From Eonycteris spelaea (taxonomy: Eukaryota > Chordata > Mammalia > Chiroptera > Pteropodidae), in assembly GCA_003508835.1 (NCBI GenBank), contig PUFA01000143.1, positions 4,489,501 through 4,553,500 of the forward strand: 64,000 nucleotides of DNA, in the 5' to 3' direction. Under the pieces are notes generated by a model, which worked only from the letters and a program-made list of their open reading frames with translations, made no database searches and was not told the DNA's origin. Below, piece after piece: positions 1 to 11,877 of this stretch (position 1 is its first letter; every line of letters begins with the position of its first letter). Both the position numbers and the translations under genes were made by a program.

Positions 1-1284
1 TGCACTGGACAGTTCATGGGGATGATTCTACTTAGGCTCATGCAATAAGAAAAAGTTTCACTAATGAGAGACACCTTAAAGAAAAGCAAGGGGGCATTTC
101 TGTAGAGGCAGGTAATCAAAGGAATAATTCACAATCTTTGGGATTCATGAGGAACAGAAGGTGGGTCTTATTTGAGTCATTGAGGAAGAAAGAGGTGAAT
201 CTTAGCTCAGGATATGAATAAGCAGAAGATCCTTTGTGGCTATCCATTTCTTGAAGTACAAAAGTGTGGAGGGATTTCTCAACTGTTTTCTAGGAAAACT
301 GGGCTTAGATAAACTTCAAAGTTTTTACTATCTTCCAAGCAAATAATAGTGTGTTAAAAACAAATGATTTTCTTACCAAGTCAAGACTCACTGCTGTTTG
401 CTCACTGGTCCTTAACTTACTTGTGATGCTATCAATTCCTTATTATTAAATCTCATATTAAAAATAGAAGATTTTTGACAAACACTTATTGAATTTGGAG
501 CAGCAGTTTTCCTATCAAAACAATATTTTTCATTTATTGAAAAATGTGTTGTCTCAAGTAAAAATCATTCTATGAAAATCGTTGACTTCCTGTTGAGCAG
601 ATTTGAAGGCAACACTTTTTTCCTGAGTAATGAAAGTCTAATCTTTACATCATCAGAAAGACATCTTCACAATTAGCCAAACCCCAACTCTTATTAGCAC
701 AATTCAATGATTTTCAAAGAAAAACCACATCTCAGAATATTTAAATTCTTGGCATATATTTAGCTTTCAGAAGTAAATCTGACTACATAAGTAGCAAAAT
801 CATTTTTCTGCAACATAATTTTCCAACCAAAAAGCTTTTCATCATCATTTTTCCTTAAGGGATTTTATAACCAGATTAAATTATAAAAACTTGATTTTAG
901 GCAGCTAAACTTTTTTTTTGGAAAAAGCTGCCAAGTACTTTTACACTAGAACAGCATACAAAGCAAGACATAGAAGAATGAATTCTAGGAAAGTGACAAT
1001 ATGAGGGCAACTTCTAGGTTTAGAAAGGGAAAACATTTGTGTACTATGTGACCAGTTAGCAGCACTGAAATTATTTGAGAATAACTTATCATTCACTGAC
1101 AGTACCAAGCTTCTAATGGCACCACACCCATGTGCCAATAAGGGGCATTTTATTCTCTAATTAGAGGCAATAACTAAAGTTACAAACCACAGTCATATAG
1201 ACTGTGGGAGCCTCATTGCTGTGCGTGAAAGTCCTTATACCAGGCTAGCTTGAAGCTCCATGGCATTGCTGGAGGGCTGGTATA
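1..1284. other. Unclassified AT-rich sequence
   Basis: No repeat family, coding homology or RNA gene recognised. The sequence is AT-rich with short T and A runs and only tiny random open frames. It may hold very old repeat remnants that eye inspection cannot see. Confidence 0.5.
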
Positions 1285-1445
1285 ATCTTTTTTTACTCTC
1301 ATTACAGCTCTGTGTGGCAGGTGTTAGTACTTTCATTTTTTAAATAAGGAAATGGAATACTCAGGGCTTGGTAGTGACCTAGACTGGAGGCTGCAGGATG
1401 CAAACTCAGGTTTCTCGCCACAATCTCAGTGCTGCTCCAACACCT
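1285..1445 (-). repeat. MIR SINE, antisense
   Basis: Reads as the reverse complement of the MIR core. A degenerate 'attacagctctgtgtggcaggtgttagtact' block is followed by 'aaataaggaaatggaatactcagggcttggtagtgacct' and ends with the 'caaactcaggtttc' segment. These correspond to the MIR 'eight-tenths conserved' core and tRNA-derived part. Old and diverged; ends approximate. Confidence 0.75.
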
Positions 1446-1604
1446 GGGAGTTTGCCTCAGGAAGAAAGGCTTCTGACATTTGAAATGTGATATTATAGCT
1501 CAAGATTTAAATGACAATTTGAAATAATTAAAGAAGAGATCTTCACCTTTCCAATGAATGGGATAGATAGCAACTGTTATATTAGAGCAGAAAAAGCAGA
1601 GATG

Positions 1605-1625
1605 TTATTTATTTATTTATTTATT
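1605..1625. repeat. (TTTA)n microsatellite
   Basis: About five uninterrupted TTTA units. Confidence 0.95.
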
Positions 1626-4600
1626 CACCAGAAAAAGAGAAGTTCACTAACTCCCAAATGGCCAAATCACCCTGGCCCTGGCCTAGTGACAGAGGGTGAT
1701 AGGTAGCAAGGAGGGGACATTCTGTTGGAGACATTAATTCCCTGGGCTGCTTCTGCTGAGGGCAAAGGGGGTGCCTGCCTGTCTTAATCATGATTCTTTG
1801 AATGAGGTGTGTTGAGGCCAGATGCAGATCAAAACAGAAGAACCAGGAGTTTTATAGTTTTGTTATATTCATAATTCACTGGAGAGAACACTACATAGAG
1901 AGGTACTGGGGTTGATCAGGAGGCAGAAAGAGAAAGGGAACTCTGGGCAAGTGCCTGTTTTTGTTTGTTTGTTTGTTTGTTTGTGGTGAAGATGAAATGA
2001 AGCAGGGTAGCAGGTGTAGGATTGGCCAATTTGATTGATTTCATCAGGCTATTGGACATAGGAGTGTTCCTCATCCTGGGGCAGTTGTTTTGTGCCTGGC
2101 CCAGGGGCAATTAGGGAAGGTGGATAATGGCCCACCTGTGAGTACCTGTAAGGAAGGTGGTTGGAGTACAGAATTAATCAGCTATCCAAGAAGGGGGACT
2201 GACTGGCCTCTAGCCAGGGCCTCAAAATTGACTCAAGACACTGCTTAAAAATTATACTATATGGTCCTGGCCTTCTGCTTTCCATCCACACTCCTCAGGC
2301 ACTGCCCCAGTTAACCCGTCTGCTGTTGATTCACTATCGGCTCCTCCTGATGCTCACTGGAGAAGTCGGACCAGTGTACGATGTCAAAGAGCTGAAGAGA
2401 CCCACTCTGTGTGACTTACTTTTGGTCCAACCAGCTTTACATCACTTATTGAGACTACACCACTTGAAGTTGACTCTAGCATCTTTTAGATATGCAAAGA
2501 AGGAAATAGAGATTTAAATATTAATAAGACTAAAGAAAATTGTTTTGTCTATTCTTACTTTTTTTACTAAATTATCTTTTTCACTTTTACTACAAATTTG
2601 GCAGTGAATTTGTAGTGTGTAAGTAAAAGAATTGGTCATTCAAGTGATTATAATGAGGATCATATCTTTACCTAGTGTTCATTTGTGAGCTAGGCCCATA
2701 ATTGGTCTATCTATATAGATTTAATTTAACTAATTGAAGTTATACTTATGTCTCCCAAGTCTGTGCTCTTCCCAATACTCTACATATACACAATTGTAAA
2801 TGGTAAAACTTCTTTTTATTAAATCTCCTGCTCTAACTCCTCCCATCTTTCTCTATTTTTGTTACAAGCCAGTGGTCAGTGAGAGATTAGGAAAAGAATC
2901 CAACACCATTATTTCATGAATGACCTAAAGTGCTGTGTTGAAGTGCTCAGAGGGGAACAGTATTAAAGCTTACCCCCTTGGAAATGTTTCCTAAAACCTT
3001 TTCAGAGAAGAAATCTAATAGACATTTTGTGCTTTTGCATCTGGTTTCATGAGTTTATGCTACATTTGGGTTCTGTAGCACTAAGATTGCAAAACCAAAT
3101 GTCTTGGAGGCCTTATTTTTTATCCTTTAAAAGTTTTATTATAAAAGTATTATTTTATATTACCTATTGTGTTGGTTAATCACTGAGTAAATTTGGTCCT
3201 CCAGGAAGTAGCACTATAGTGATCGTATGGTTCTGACTCTTTTCATGATCTTCGGAGAAAACTTTTAGGGGCACAAGTAGAAGTGTCAGATAGAAGCTTT
3301 CAGAAAACTTCCTATGGTATCCTATCAAAACTGGGTTTTCAGTAGAAAACTGTGACCTGACTGGCTATCAATTATATTAATTTATTCTTGCATGCAAAAA
3401 CTTGCTCATTCACTTAAGCGACCTATGTGAAGTGATTTCCTGGTACCTGCCAAGCATCATAAATTAAATAGAGAATAAGAAATACTGTCTGCTCCAAATG
3501 GTCCACAGTGGGCAAATGCTACATAAATAGCCATCACAAAACAGTGTCAGGGATATGACAATGAGTGTAAGTAGAGGATAATGATAGCCCATATAGGAAG
3601 TATATTTAAGGCCTTTCTGGAATCTAGTATATTTAAGCTAAAATTGTAGGAAGAATAGGCATTAATGAGGTAAAAAAGGGGCAGAAAAATAATGGTGAAG
3701 GCAGAAGGAAGAGCACAAGTAAGTGCAAAGTATGAGGCCCTTCAGAAGATTAAGCATTTCATTATGGCTGCCTCAGGTCTTCAGCAGGTTAATATTAGAA
3801 AATGTGGTTGTAGGGAAACCATGGTGCAAATCAAGAAGAACTATCCAGTCCTGTGCAGGAGCATAAATTTTAAATGAAGAACAATGAGGTGTCATGACAG
3901 AGCACAGTTTGAGAGAAACAAAAAATGAGTTTTGTTTGGGAAAACTTTGGCTGTCATATATGAGTAGTACCCAAGAGGGAACACCAGGCAGATAATTAGA
4001 AATTCAGGTAACTGGAAACAAAGAATAAAGTTTGGGCTGAAAATATAAATATGGGTCTCATCAGTATGTAGATGATAAATGAAGTTGTTGTGTTGAATTG
4101 GATTTCCCAGGGCAGGTGTGAAAAGGGAAGCAGACTATGGAAGAAAGAGCTCAGAAGACAGCAGCCTATGGGGTGACCAGTGGAAGGTAAGGAGAGCAAT
4201 GGCTTGCAGGGAGAGATGGCCAAGACTATCAAATATCATAGGTCAGCTCTAATGGACACTCCTATTTTTACTATTAATATACTTTTCTTAATATTTCTTT
4301 AAATTTAGATTTTTCATTTTTTCTTTTAATTTTCTTTTATCTTTCTATCTTTTAACAATTTTTTTTTATTCTTCTGAAGTTTTTTATAGGCCAGGAAGAC
4401 AGCAACCATCTATCACCACATCTTGAATTCTGGAGAATTTAATTTTTCTTCTTGCTTAAAAACTTCTTGAAAGAACAACAAAGCTGATGATTCATTAGGA
4501 AAAAGTAATGGATCAATTTGGGTAAAGGCAATTTTGTTAGTAACTGAGACTCAGAGTTGATCCCAAGGAAACCCAACTTTACTTTTTTTTTGCTTCTCCC

Positions 4601-4894
4601 CATCCCACCCAAAGAGTTTATTAATTATAGAACCTCTTTGTAAAGTGATCTTTGTGTTCTTTTGAGCTTCAAATTGTATTCACATGTTCTTCTGAAATGT
4701 TCTCATTTTTAATATAATAAACTTATTGACTCTTTGGAACTAAATTAAATTAGGCAACATTACCAGGAAGGAGAGGAAGAAGCTGGACATCACTGCCACC
4801 CTAGGGTTATTGCAAGTTATAATGACTTTTACTTTGGCTAGTGTGGCCTTGGTTAAGCTATAGTTTGCTTTTTACACATACACCAATGTTATCC
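1626..4894. other. Unclassified intergenic or intronic sequence
   Basis: Apart from the (TTTG)n tract at 1957-1984, nothing is recognised. Part of 1.8-2.5 kb is somewhat richer in GC and has the feel of an old LTR, but I cannot match it to a family. A 63-residue open frame at 2326-2517 resembles nothing I know and is short enough to be chance. Confidence 0.5.
1957..1984. repeat. (TTTG)n microsatellite
   Basis: Six to seven near-perfect GTTT units inside unclassified sequence. Confidence 0.95.
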
Positions 4895-5062
4895 CTTGCC
4901 AGCTGTGACCTTGGGCAAGTCCCTTAACCTCTGGAAGCATTAGCTTTTTCCTAATCAATGAAGTGAGGATAATAATAATATTTAATAGGATTGTCAGGAA
5001 GGTTAAATGAGAAAACAAATAATAAATGTTTGGCATATCATGAGTGCTCAAAAAGCTTAGTC
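4895..5062 (+). repeat. MIR SINE, sense
   Basis: Contains the hallmark 'tgaccttgggcaagtccctt' core, then 'aacctctggaagcattagc', an 'aatgaagtgaggataataa' block, 'aggattgtcaggaaggttaaatgag' and a 3' end with 'tgagtgctcaaaaa'. This order matches a sense MIR. Well preserved for its age. Confidence 0.92.
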
Positions 5063-6318
5063 ATTATTATTAAAATGGAGAGGCTATATACTCAGTTCAT
5101 GTGGAAGGAAAACCTGTCACGGTGGGGAAAAACGACCTGTGAAGCATTCCATTCTGTCATTATGCTGTTTCCAAAAGGCCAAGTCTAGGCCTGATGATGT
5201 CTTTGGTTATATAAAGGTAGAAGACCACAGAGGACCTGAAGACTTGGCTTATGAGTGAAGGGAGGGACCACCTTTAAAATACCCTGCATCATCTACAGGG
5301 TCACTCTTGACAGCCAGGCTAGCCCTAGAGAATGCACATATTCTACTGGGCGAATCCAGATGCCCTAACCCATTGCTGTAGTCTGGAGTTAGAGTTTCTC
5401 AGCAGGGTTGGGTGTGTCCACACTTGAATCACTGTGACCAGGGCCGACCCAATGTCCTTTCATCTGTGGATGATGATGTGTTGAGTATCTCTAACAACAT
5501 ACCTTGGGGTGAACTGAAAACTTCAGTTCTGAAGTCTTCCATAGGTTAGAGGTTAAGGTATGAATCTGTTTAAATTCACCCTTTGGTGTATATAAAGATT
5601 GAATAGTACACAGAACACATATAGAAAAATTTTCAGCTAAAATAGGTTTTAATATTTATGTTTGTTATGAAAATTAGGATATAGGAATATTAAGGGAGCA
5701 AGTGTTAAAGATCTTCATCATCAGCTTCTATGCACCTTTGCAAATGAAGTATTGTGACTGGCTAATAAACTTTAATGCCACTTCTGTGTCTTGTTCATTG
5801 CCTCTAAATAACCTCTCTCTAAGTGATAAGTGTATTGTGTGACTTAAAACTAGGTGCACTTGGATGGCCCATTTATTCACTAGGCTAAACCTTGAGTCAT
5901 TGTGATATCATTTTAGGTCCCCATCCTAGGATCTTACAGCCTAATTGAGGCTGTAAGATCTGAATTTTTGTCATTAAGTTAGCCTAAATGACAAAAGTAT
6001 ATGTTAAGTGCTATAATACAGGCAACTTGAGTTGAGAAAATGGTAAAAATCACAGAGAGAAAATCAACAGGAGGATGCACCGTGAGCTTGGTGGAAGGTG
6101 TTTAGGATGGAGAGGATAACAGCCGAGGAGGCTAAAGGTGTTGATTTGCCTTTCCATTTGCATCATCAACATCCTTCTGTCTCACTTACATGAAACATTG
6201 TTCAATAACATGATAACATACATGTCAGGGCATAGGTAGTGACTCTGCCAGTGGCATTGTCCTTTTCCTATGCTCTGTCTGTGACTGTGCTGCATGGCTC
6301 TGATGCTAACCAGCTATC
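5063..6318. other. Unclassified sequence
   Basis: No family recognised. An AATAAA followed by a TG-rich stretch at about 5763-5800 could work as a polyadenylation site, but there is no transcript evidence. Holds the hairpin at 5930-5960. Confidence 0.45.
5930..5960. repeat. Perfect 13-bp inverted repeat (hairpin)
   Basis: Arms gatcttacagcct (5930-5942) and aggctgtaagatc (5948-5960) are perfectly complementary around a 5-base loop. No transposon ends or RNA family recognised around it. Confidence 0.85.
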
Positions 6319-6326
6319 TTGTAAAA

Positions 6327-6551
6327 AAGGGTCCCTAACCCCAGGGTCACAGATAGGTACCGGGTCCGTGGCCTATTAGGAACTGGGCCACGTGGCAGGA
6401 GGTGAGAAGCGGCAGAGACAGCATAGCTTTATCTGTTTTTGTAGCTGCTCCCCAGTGCTAGCATCACAGCCTCAGCTTCACCTTAGATAATCAGGCTTTA
6501 GATTTTCACAGGAATGCCAGTTCCTGGTGCCAAAAAGGTTGGGGACCGCTG
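6327..6551. mobile_element. Non-autonomous hAT DNA transposon with 8-bp target duplication
   Basis: Begins 'aagggtccctaacccc' and ends 'aaaggttggggaccgctg', imperfect terminal inverted repeats of the hAT type. Internal landmarks are 'ggtccgtggcctattaggaactgggcca', 'caggaggtgagaagcggc' and 'gctgctccccagtgct'. These match a common mammalian hAT MITE of about 300-400 bp that I do not name with certainty. It is shorter than my memory of the family, so probably internally deleted. Flanked by ttgtaaaa (6319-6326) and ttgtaaag (6552-6559), a 7/8 match of the expected 8-bp duplication. Confidence 0.85.
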
Positions 6552-6559
6552 TTGTAAAG

Positions 6560-7895
6560 GGCAGAAGACCAGGTTCTATCATCACTCAAGGGGCTGTGTG
6601 AAGAAGCCATACTTCAGTTTTCTGAAATGGAGGCAATGCTTCCTGCTTAGAGGATTAAATGGCATAATATAAATTAAGTTCTCAAGATGATACACCCATC
6701 ACTTTTCACTATTATAGTTTTAATGTACAAGTGATCACATTCTTAACTTCAATTGTAATAGTAGTGTCTCATCAACATGGAAACCATGTTGCATTTTTAT
6801 TGTAATGAACAAAATCTTATATTTTTCCAGAGAGTTCCAGAGAAATTGGCAGAAGTGAGCTAGCATTAATTTAATTTCCCAGAATAAGTCATTGTGACTT
6901 CATCAAGGACCTTATATGGTCAGAAAGAAAGCCCTGATTTCATTTTTAAAGCTACTAGCCTCTGCTAGCTCATTGCAAATTGAGCAACACTGATGAAGCC
7001 ACAAGTCAAACACAGCCGAATATCAACGGCCTGGGATTATTTCCCTATCAGAATGTCTGGCTCATTTGGTGATGATAAACAGATGCTCTGACTATTGCAG
7101 TGGCAAATCCTTGCCCCTGGCACTCACTTGACTTCAGAGTTTCAGAACCATATGGACTCTCAGGCTATCATGAATACCAAACCCAGCCTGAACTGAAGTG
7201 TGGCTGTTCTCAGCCTGCTGGGAGCTGCGAATGGTTCCAGCTTTGAAAAAGACCTGCTAGAGCAAAAGCTTAGCTCCAGGAAAAGTCAGCACTGGGAAAT
7301 GCACATGCCCTTGGAATGTGACACACATAAATTATAGATATAAAGATATGGATTTGAAGACTTATTGTGCCTTTCAGGTGTTACTATTTCATAGTCTTTA
7401 CTCCAGTCCCCAGAGTTTTCCAAGGCGATATTTGAGAGAGAATGGAAGGTGAAGAGAAAGGAATGCTGAAAGGATGCACCCTGCAGTGAAATGGTAAAGG
7501 CTCCGGGCTGGAGCTGGAGATCCACAGTTACCTGGATGAGCTGCTCAGGCAAGCCTTCCTCATTTTTAAATGTAGTAGAAGAGATATCAGAATTCAAGAT
7601 CCTAGGTGTCCCAGGTGTGACCCAGCAAAAAGTTTAAGTGCTCTTATGGGCTCTTCTGTTTTTGCAAAGCCACCATCTGAGGCAGACTATTGAACAGAAA
7701 CTGATGGGATGGCAGGTGTGAGTGGGCTCCAGTGGCTTGGTTCAGGGTGGGTTTACAGAAGGCTGTCAGGCATTTGATAGTTACCAAGAGAGTAAACTAC
7801 ATTTTCTCTGGAAGAAATGGATAATGTAAGAGTAACATACTTACGTTAAACAATTGTTTGTTTACATTGTTATAAAGTTCTAATTTAACTGGGCC
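6560..7895. other. Unclassified sequence
   Basis: No repeat family or coding homology recognised. A perfect 8-bp hairpin (caacatgg, loop aaa, ccatgttg) lies at 6773-6791. A 103-residue antisense open frame at 7286-7597 has no recognisable similarity and no splice-site context. Confidence 0.45.
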
Positions 7896-8105
7896 TCCTA
7901 TGTTTTTCTTTTTATTTATTTAAATTAGTTTAAAGTATACAGTACATTGATTAGACATTTATATAGTTCATAAAACGATCCCCCCAATTGCTCCCTCCTT
8001 CCCCTGGCCCTCCACCTAGTTATCATATTAATGCTAACTGCATTCCCTATGCCATACTCCCCATCCCTCCTATGTTTTATCCAGCAACCTTATCCACAAT
8101 AGAAA
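7896..8105 (-). mobile_element. L1 3' UTR fragment, antisense
   Basis: A T/A-rich start ('tttatttatttaaattagtttaaagtatacagtacattgattagacattta') is followed by 'atagttcataaaacgatcc' and a C-rich stretch. It reads the same as the tail of the antisense L1 at 14.7 kb, including 'atattaatgctaactg'. This is the poly(A)-proximal end of an L1 seen from the opposite strand, with no ORF2 attached. Confidence 0.8.
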
Positions 8106-8688
8106 TTTACCTTAAGGCTAATTACTTCACTGGCTCTTCTTTGCTTGATATATCCTTTTTTACTTTTTATGGTAGATCTTTCTTTGTGATTTTATTTTAC
8201 ATATGATCATATAAATAGCATGGTGCTTCATGTACAAATCTCTTTTTTAAGGGGCAAATCTAAATAAATTGCACTTATGTAAATGCATGGTATGTTTCTA
8301 CCAACTTATTGGTGATATTTCATCTAATATGCTTCACTTTTTTTTCTTTTTCTGTTTTGTAGTTGATATGTTATTTCCTTTATGTCTTTTCCCTTGTCTA
8401 TGTGAAATAGTTATACAATTTTATTTATTATTTTTCATGTTACAGGAGAAACATATGTATTTCAATTAATAAAGGCTATAAAGTCTTGTTCCATCTTCTA
8501 TGTGACCTGTTAGTCTTCTAATTCTACCAATTTGTTTTACCTTGCCATTATTCTTATGTTTATGTAATAGTCAATATTTACTTATATTTATCAAGATGTT
8601 TAGCAAATCCTTTGATTGTTGTTGCTTCTTTCCTTCTTTTCCTCCTTTTGGGTCAATTTCCTGCTTATTAAAGTTAATTCTTTAATAG
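8106..8688. other. AT-rich unclassified sequence, possibly degraded L1
   Basis: Very T-rich on the plus strand, in keeping with continuing antisense L1 sequence, but I cannot align it to an ORF2 segment. Confidence 0.35.
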
Positions 8689-9154
8689 TTGTAGACAGAA
8701 GAATGACCTCAAAGTTGTGCACATTTTAATTTCCAGAGCATGGAAATATATTATGATACATGGCAGAGAGGAATTAGGTTGTAGATTAAGGAAGTAGAAT
8801 TAAACTTAAAATAAGCTGATCTTTAGATAAGGACATTAGTCTTTTAAAGTGGAATTAAGGGTCTTTTAATGTTGGAATCAGAGTGAGATTTGAGGATGCT
8901 CTGCTGCTGGTTTTGAGGATGGAAATGGGACATGAGCCGAGGAATGTGGTAGGCTTCAGAAGCTAGAAAAGGCAAAGAACAGACTCTGCCCCAGAACCTC
9001 CAAAAAGGAATACAATCCTGCTGAAAACTTGAGTTTAGCCCAGTGAGACCCATTTTGGATTTCTGACCTTCAAAACTGTTAGGGAATAAATATGTATTGT
9101 TTTAAGCCACTAAATTTATAGTGATTTGTTACAGCAGCAATTGGAAATTAATTA
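8689..9154 (+). mobile_element. MLT1-type LTR (ERVL-MaLR), sense
   Basis: Follows an MLT1 LTR from 'ttgtagacagaagaatgacctc' through 'tgaggatgctctgctgctggttttgaggatgg', 'gaagctagaaaaggcaa', 'agtttagcccagtgagacccattt', 'taagccactaaattta' and 'tgttacagcagcaattggaa'. It ends near 'attaatta' where the family ends CTAATACA. Contains the usual AATAAA near 9086. Solo LTR; no internal MaLR sequence flanks it. Confidence 0.9.
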
Positions 9155-9189
9155 GGCAGTCCTGTCATTAAAAATTAGAGAATTGTAAA

Positions 9190-9420
9190 CTCAGTGTACA
9201 TTTTATCTTCACATTGTGAACTTGGGAAACCATTTAATTTCTCTGAATTCTGTTTCCTCATCAGCAAAATAGGGATCATAGTCATCATAGCTCATCTCCT
9301 GCCTACTCAGCAGAGCTGTAAAAGAGACAAGAGATAAGGTTGCTATGAGCTCTTTGAAAATCATCAGTCATACACATTTATTAGTGATTGTCCTCACTTT
9401 GGTGCTTCATGAAAACTTAC
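9190..9420 (+). repeat. MIR SINE, sense, diverged
   Basis: 'gtgaacttgggaaaccatttaatttctctgaattctgtttcctcatcagcaaaatagggatcatag' matches the MIR core. It is followed by a degraded 3' region ending in 'attattagtgattg'-like sequence. Confidence 0.75.
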
Positions 9421-9427
9421 TGGTCAG

Positions 9428-9610
9428 TTGCTGAACATTTATTACCTTCCAGGCTTTGTGTTTAAACCTCATTCACTTTCCCAACAGCTCTATAAGGTAC
9501 AGTATTTTAAGTATTACAATTTCTATTTATGGGGGAGACAAATGAAGCTTGAAGCAACTGGGCAGGCAGAGGAAGATTACACTGCCATCAGTGGCAGAGC
9601 AGCTTTCATT
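9428..9610 (-). repeat. MIR SINE, antisense
   Basis: Reads as MIR on the minus strand. 'tgaacatttattaccttccaggctttgtgtttaaacctcattcac' leads into 'aacagctctataaggtacagtattttaag', then 'gaagcttgaagcaactgg' and 'cagtggcagagc'. Sits tail to tail with the sense MIR just before it. Confidence 0.75.
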
Positions 9611-10427
9611 CCTAGACCCTTCTCTTAACTGCCAGTTCCTTGCCCTGGCCCTGCTTCATTCTCCTTCTTTTGCTTTATTTCTCAGGGAGCAGAAATAGTG
9701 ATATGTCTCAGCACAGACATTAAATTTTTCACTAAGCAATTATAATTTTAACTAAAATATTTCCTAGCCTAACCTGTATTTAATCAAACTTTAAAAATTT
9801 TTATTTTTTTAAAAATCAGGCTTAATGAGCTAGAAAAGTTTTTCACTTTTTCTTAGTTTTATTGAATCTTCCATAATATAAAATAGTATTTAAAATTGCA
9901 ACATTATTTTTTTCTCGAGGAAATTCCCAAGATTAGATTTTTCATTATCCAATAATAACTTTAAGTAAGATATGTTCTAGCCCTACTATCAGACACATAA
10001 TTAGAGTTTCTCCCTTCCTGCTGGCAGGCAGAGTCTATCTGTAGACACATCTGCCCAGTTTTCCTGCTAAAGCCACAGGATGGCAAAGCAAAGAACAATG
10101 GCACACTAAGAGGCACAATTTATAATAAAAAATCTCAGGGGAAATATCCTTGATTGAAAAGGGGATTTCTCATGTTTATCTACTTTGGCAAAATCTTACA
10201 TTGGCTCAACTTTAGATTTGTTGGCTATTTTGTGTTGTGTATTTAAGGCAAGTTGAGTGGTAAATTTCATCTTAGCAGTGATTATGATGAGAAACTATGC
10301 CTGTAGTAGTCATTAAACATCCAGGCTTTATTTTCATTGGATAAGATCTAAAATGGTCATTTCCAAAGTATTACAATAAAGATGAGATTCAGAGGAAGAT
10401 TTTTACCTCAAGAGTCTGTACAGTTCA
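9611..10427. other. Unclassified AT-rich sequence
   Basis: No family recognised and no notable open frame. Confidence 0.45.
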
Positions 10428-10625
10428 ATGAGGAATGCGAACCCTGGAACTGGCTGCCTGGTTCTGGCCCCAGCTCTGCTACCCACCAGCCTGTTGTTTG
10501 GCTGGTTAACCAACCTCCCTGCACAATTTTTAACTCCTCTGAGAAGCAGACTAAGTAAGAATGCTCATATCCCAACACACTATTAATTTGAGGATTAAGT
10601 TAGAGAAAGCATGGCTTGTGTTTGT
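10428..10625 (+). repeat. MIR SINE, sense
   Basis: 'ctggctgcctggttctggccccagctctgctacccaccagcctgttg' is the tRNA-derived part. It is followed by 'aacctccctgcacaatttttaactcctctgagaagc' and a degraded 'ttgaggattaagttagagaaagc' 3' block. Confidence 0.75.
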
Positions 10626-11685
10626 CTCTCAGTGGACGTTCAACATGTGTTTGGTTCTCAGATGGTACATGGAAGCCTGAAGCTCTGCTGCCTGCATATG
10701 TGGGCTCTTTAGCAATGATGAGGACATAAAAGGGATGTCTCAGGACTGACATCTGATCAGATCAGATAGAACAAAAGAAAGAATGCTGAAGGTGGAAGAG
10801 GCTAAAGACTGAACTAATTTCCTGAGTGATATATAAGTTCTGGTGTGTCTATGTGAATAGGAGCAGGCAGCTGGTAAAAAGGAGGCTAGAGCTAGTGGCT
10901 GTGAACTCCCGGTCCTATAGGCCTTTGGTCTAATGGTGCTGTTGCAGGTTCCTCTAGGGTGCTTTCTCAGGCTACAACTTGTTGTCACATTTATCTGACA
11001 ACAGTTACCTAGTGTTGAAGAATGCTGCCATTAGGAGGGGGAAGAACGCTCATGTGGGGAGCTTTAGATGCAGCTCTGCATGGAGAGGACTGGCCTGGGA
11101 TTGGGCCCAAAGTAGGTGGCCTGTGATGGGCAGCAGGCACTGGAGACCAGGTTAAGGGCAGTGGGAAGCGATTGAAGAGATTTAGTGGTGAGCGACAAGA
11201 TTAGGTTTGCACTGAAACTCCCTACCCCTGAAAACTCCAGCTTCTTCACCTCCAGTTCTTAGACTCTGCTCAGAAGCTTACCTACCCTAGTCAGTTGTAC
11301 TGGGGTAATGATTTGCTTTGTCATTCCTTGGAAACAGTGATTCCCTGACTCAGTGCTTCTACCTCAGTTACATCCTCCCCACTCTGGTCAGATCTCAGAA
11401 ATATACCACTTGTTCTCGACTTCACGTCAGACTCTCCAAAGAAGTCTGTGTCCTATTCTATGTCAACAGTTGAGGATATGGTAAGTGCAGAGAGAGGGAT
11501 AGCACCTGCCTTGCTCATCACTGTACTTGAGCTCAAAAATGTTTGTTTCTTGAATGAATGAGTGAATAAATTGATGCATAGGGAAAATCCAATATATCAG
11601 GCAGGTCTCACTCATCACAGCAGGCATCTTAATAGCATCAAATTCATTACAGGAGGTAAAATAAAATGATAATATTATTGTAATA
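10626..11685. other. Unclassified sequence, moderate GC
   Basis: Moderate-GC unique-looking sequence. No exon, repeat or RNA gene recognised. Short antisense open frames here have no recognisable similarity. Confidence 0.45.
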
Positions 11686-11765
11686 GTAAAATTATTATTA
11701 ATATAATGGCTAATATTCATATAGTGCTTCTGATGTGCTATGCACTGTCTAAGACTTAACACATA
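11686..11765 (-). repeat. Short MIR fragment, antisense
   Basis: 'taatggctaatattcatatagtgcttctgatgtgctatgcactgtctaagacttaacaca' resembles the reverse complement of the MIR 3' end. Confidence 0.6.
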
Positions 11766-11877
11766 GTAAAGCCCAACTTTTTGGTCACCTTTAAATATAA
11801 GAATCCATATAGCTTTTCAGTGTATTTTCTTATAACTGTAATTATCCCTTTTGGCATACCACAATCTGGAACATTAA

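Noticed and set aside
2326..2517. 63-codon frame in moderate-GC sequence, considered as an exon
   Set aside because: No flanking splice sites I trust and no recognisable protein.
5740..5810. AATAAA with TG-rich sequence as a gene's poly(A) site
   Set aside because: AATAAA is frequent in AT-rich DNA and there is no upstream exon.
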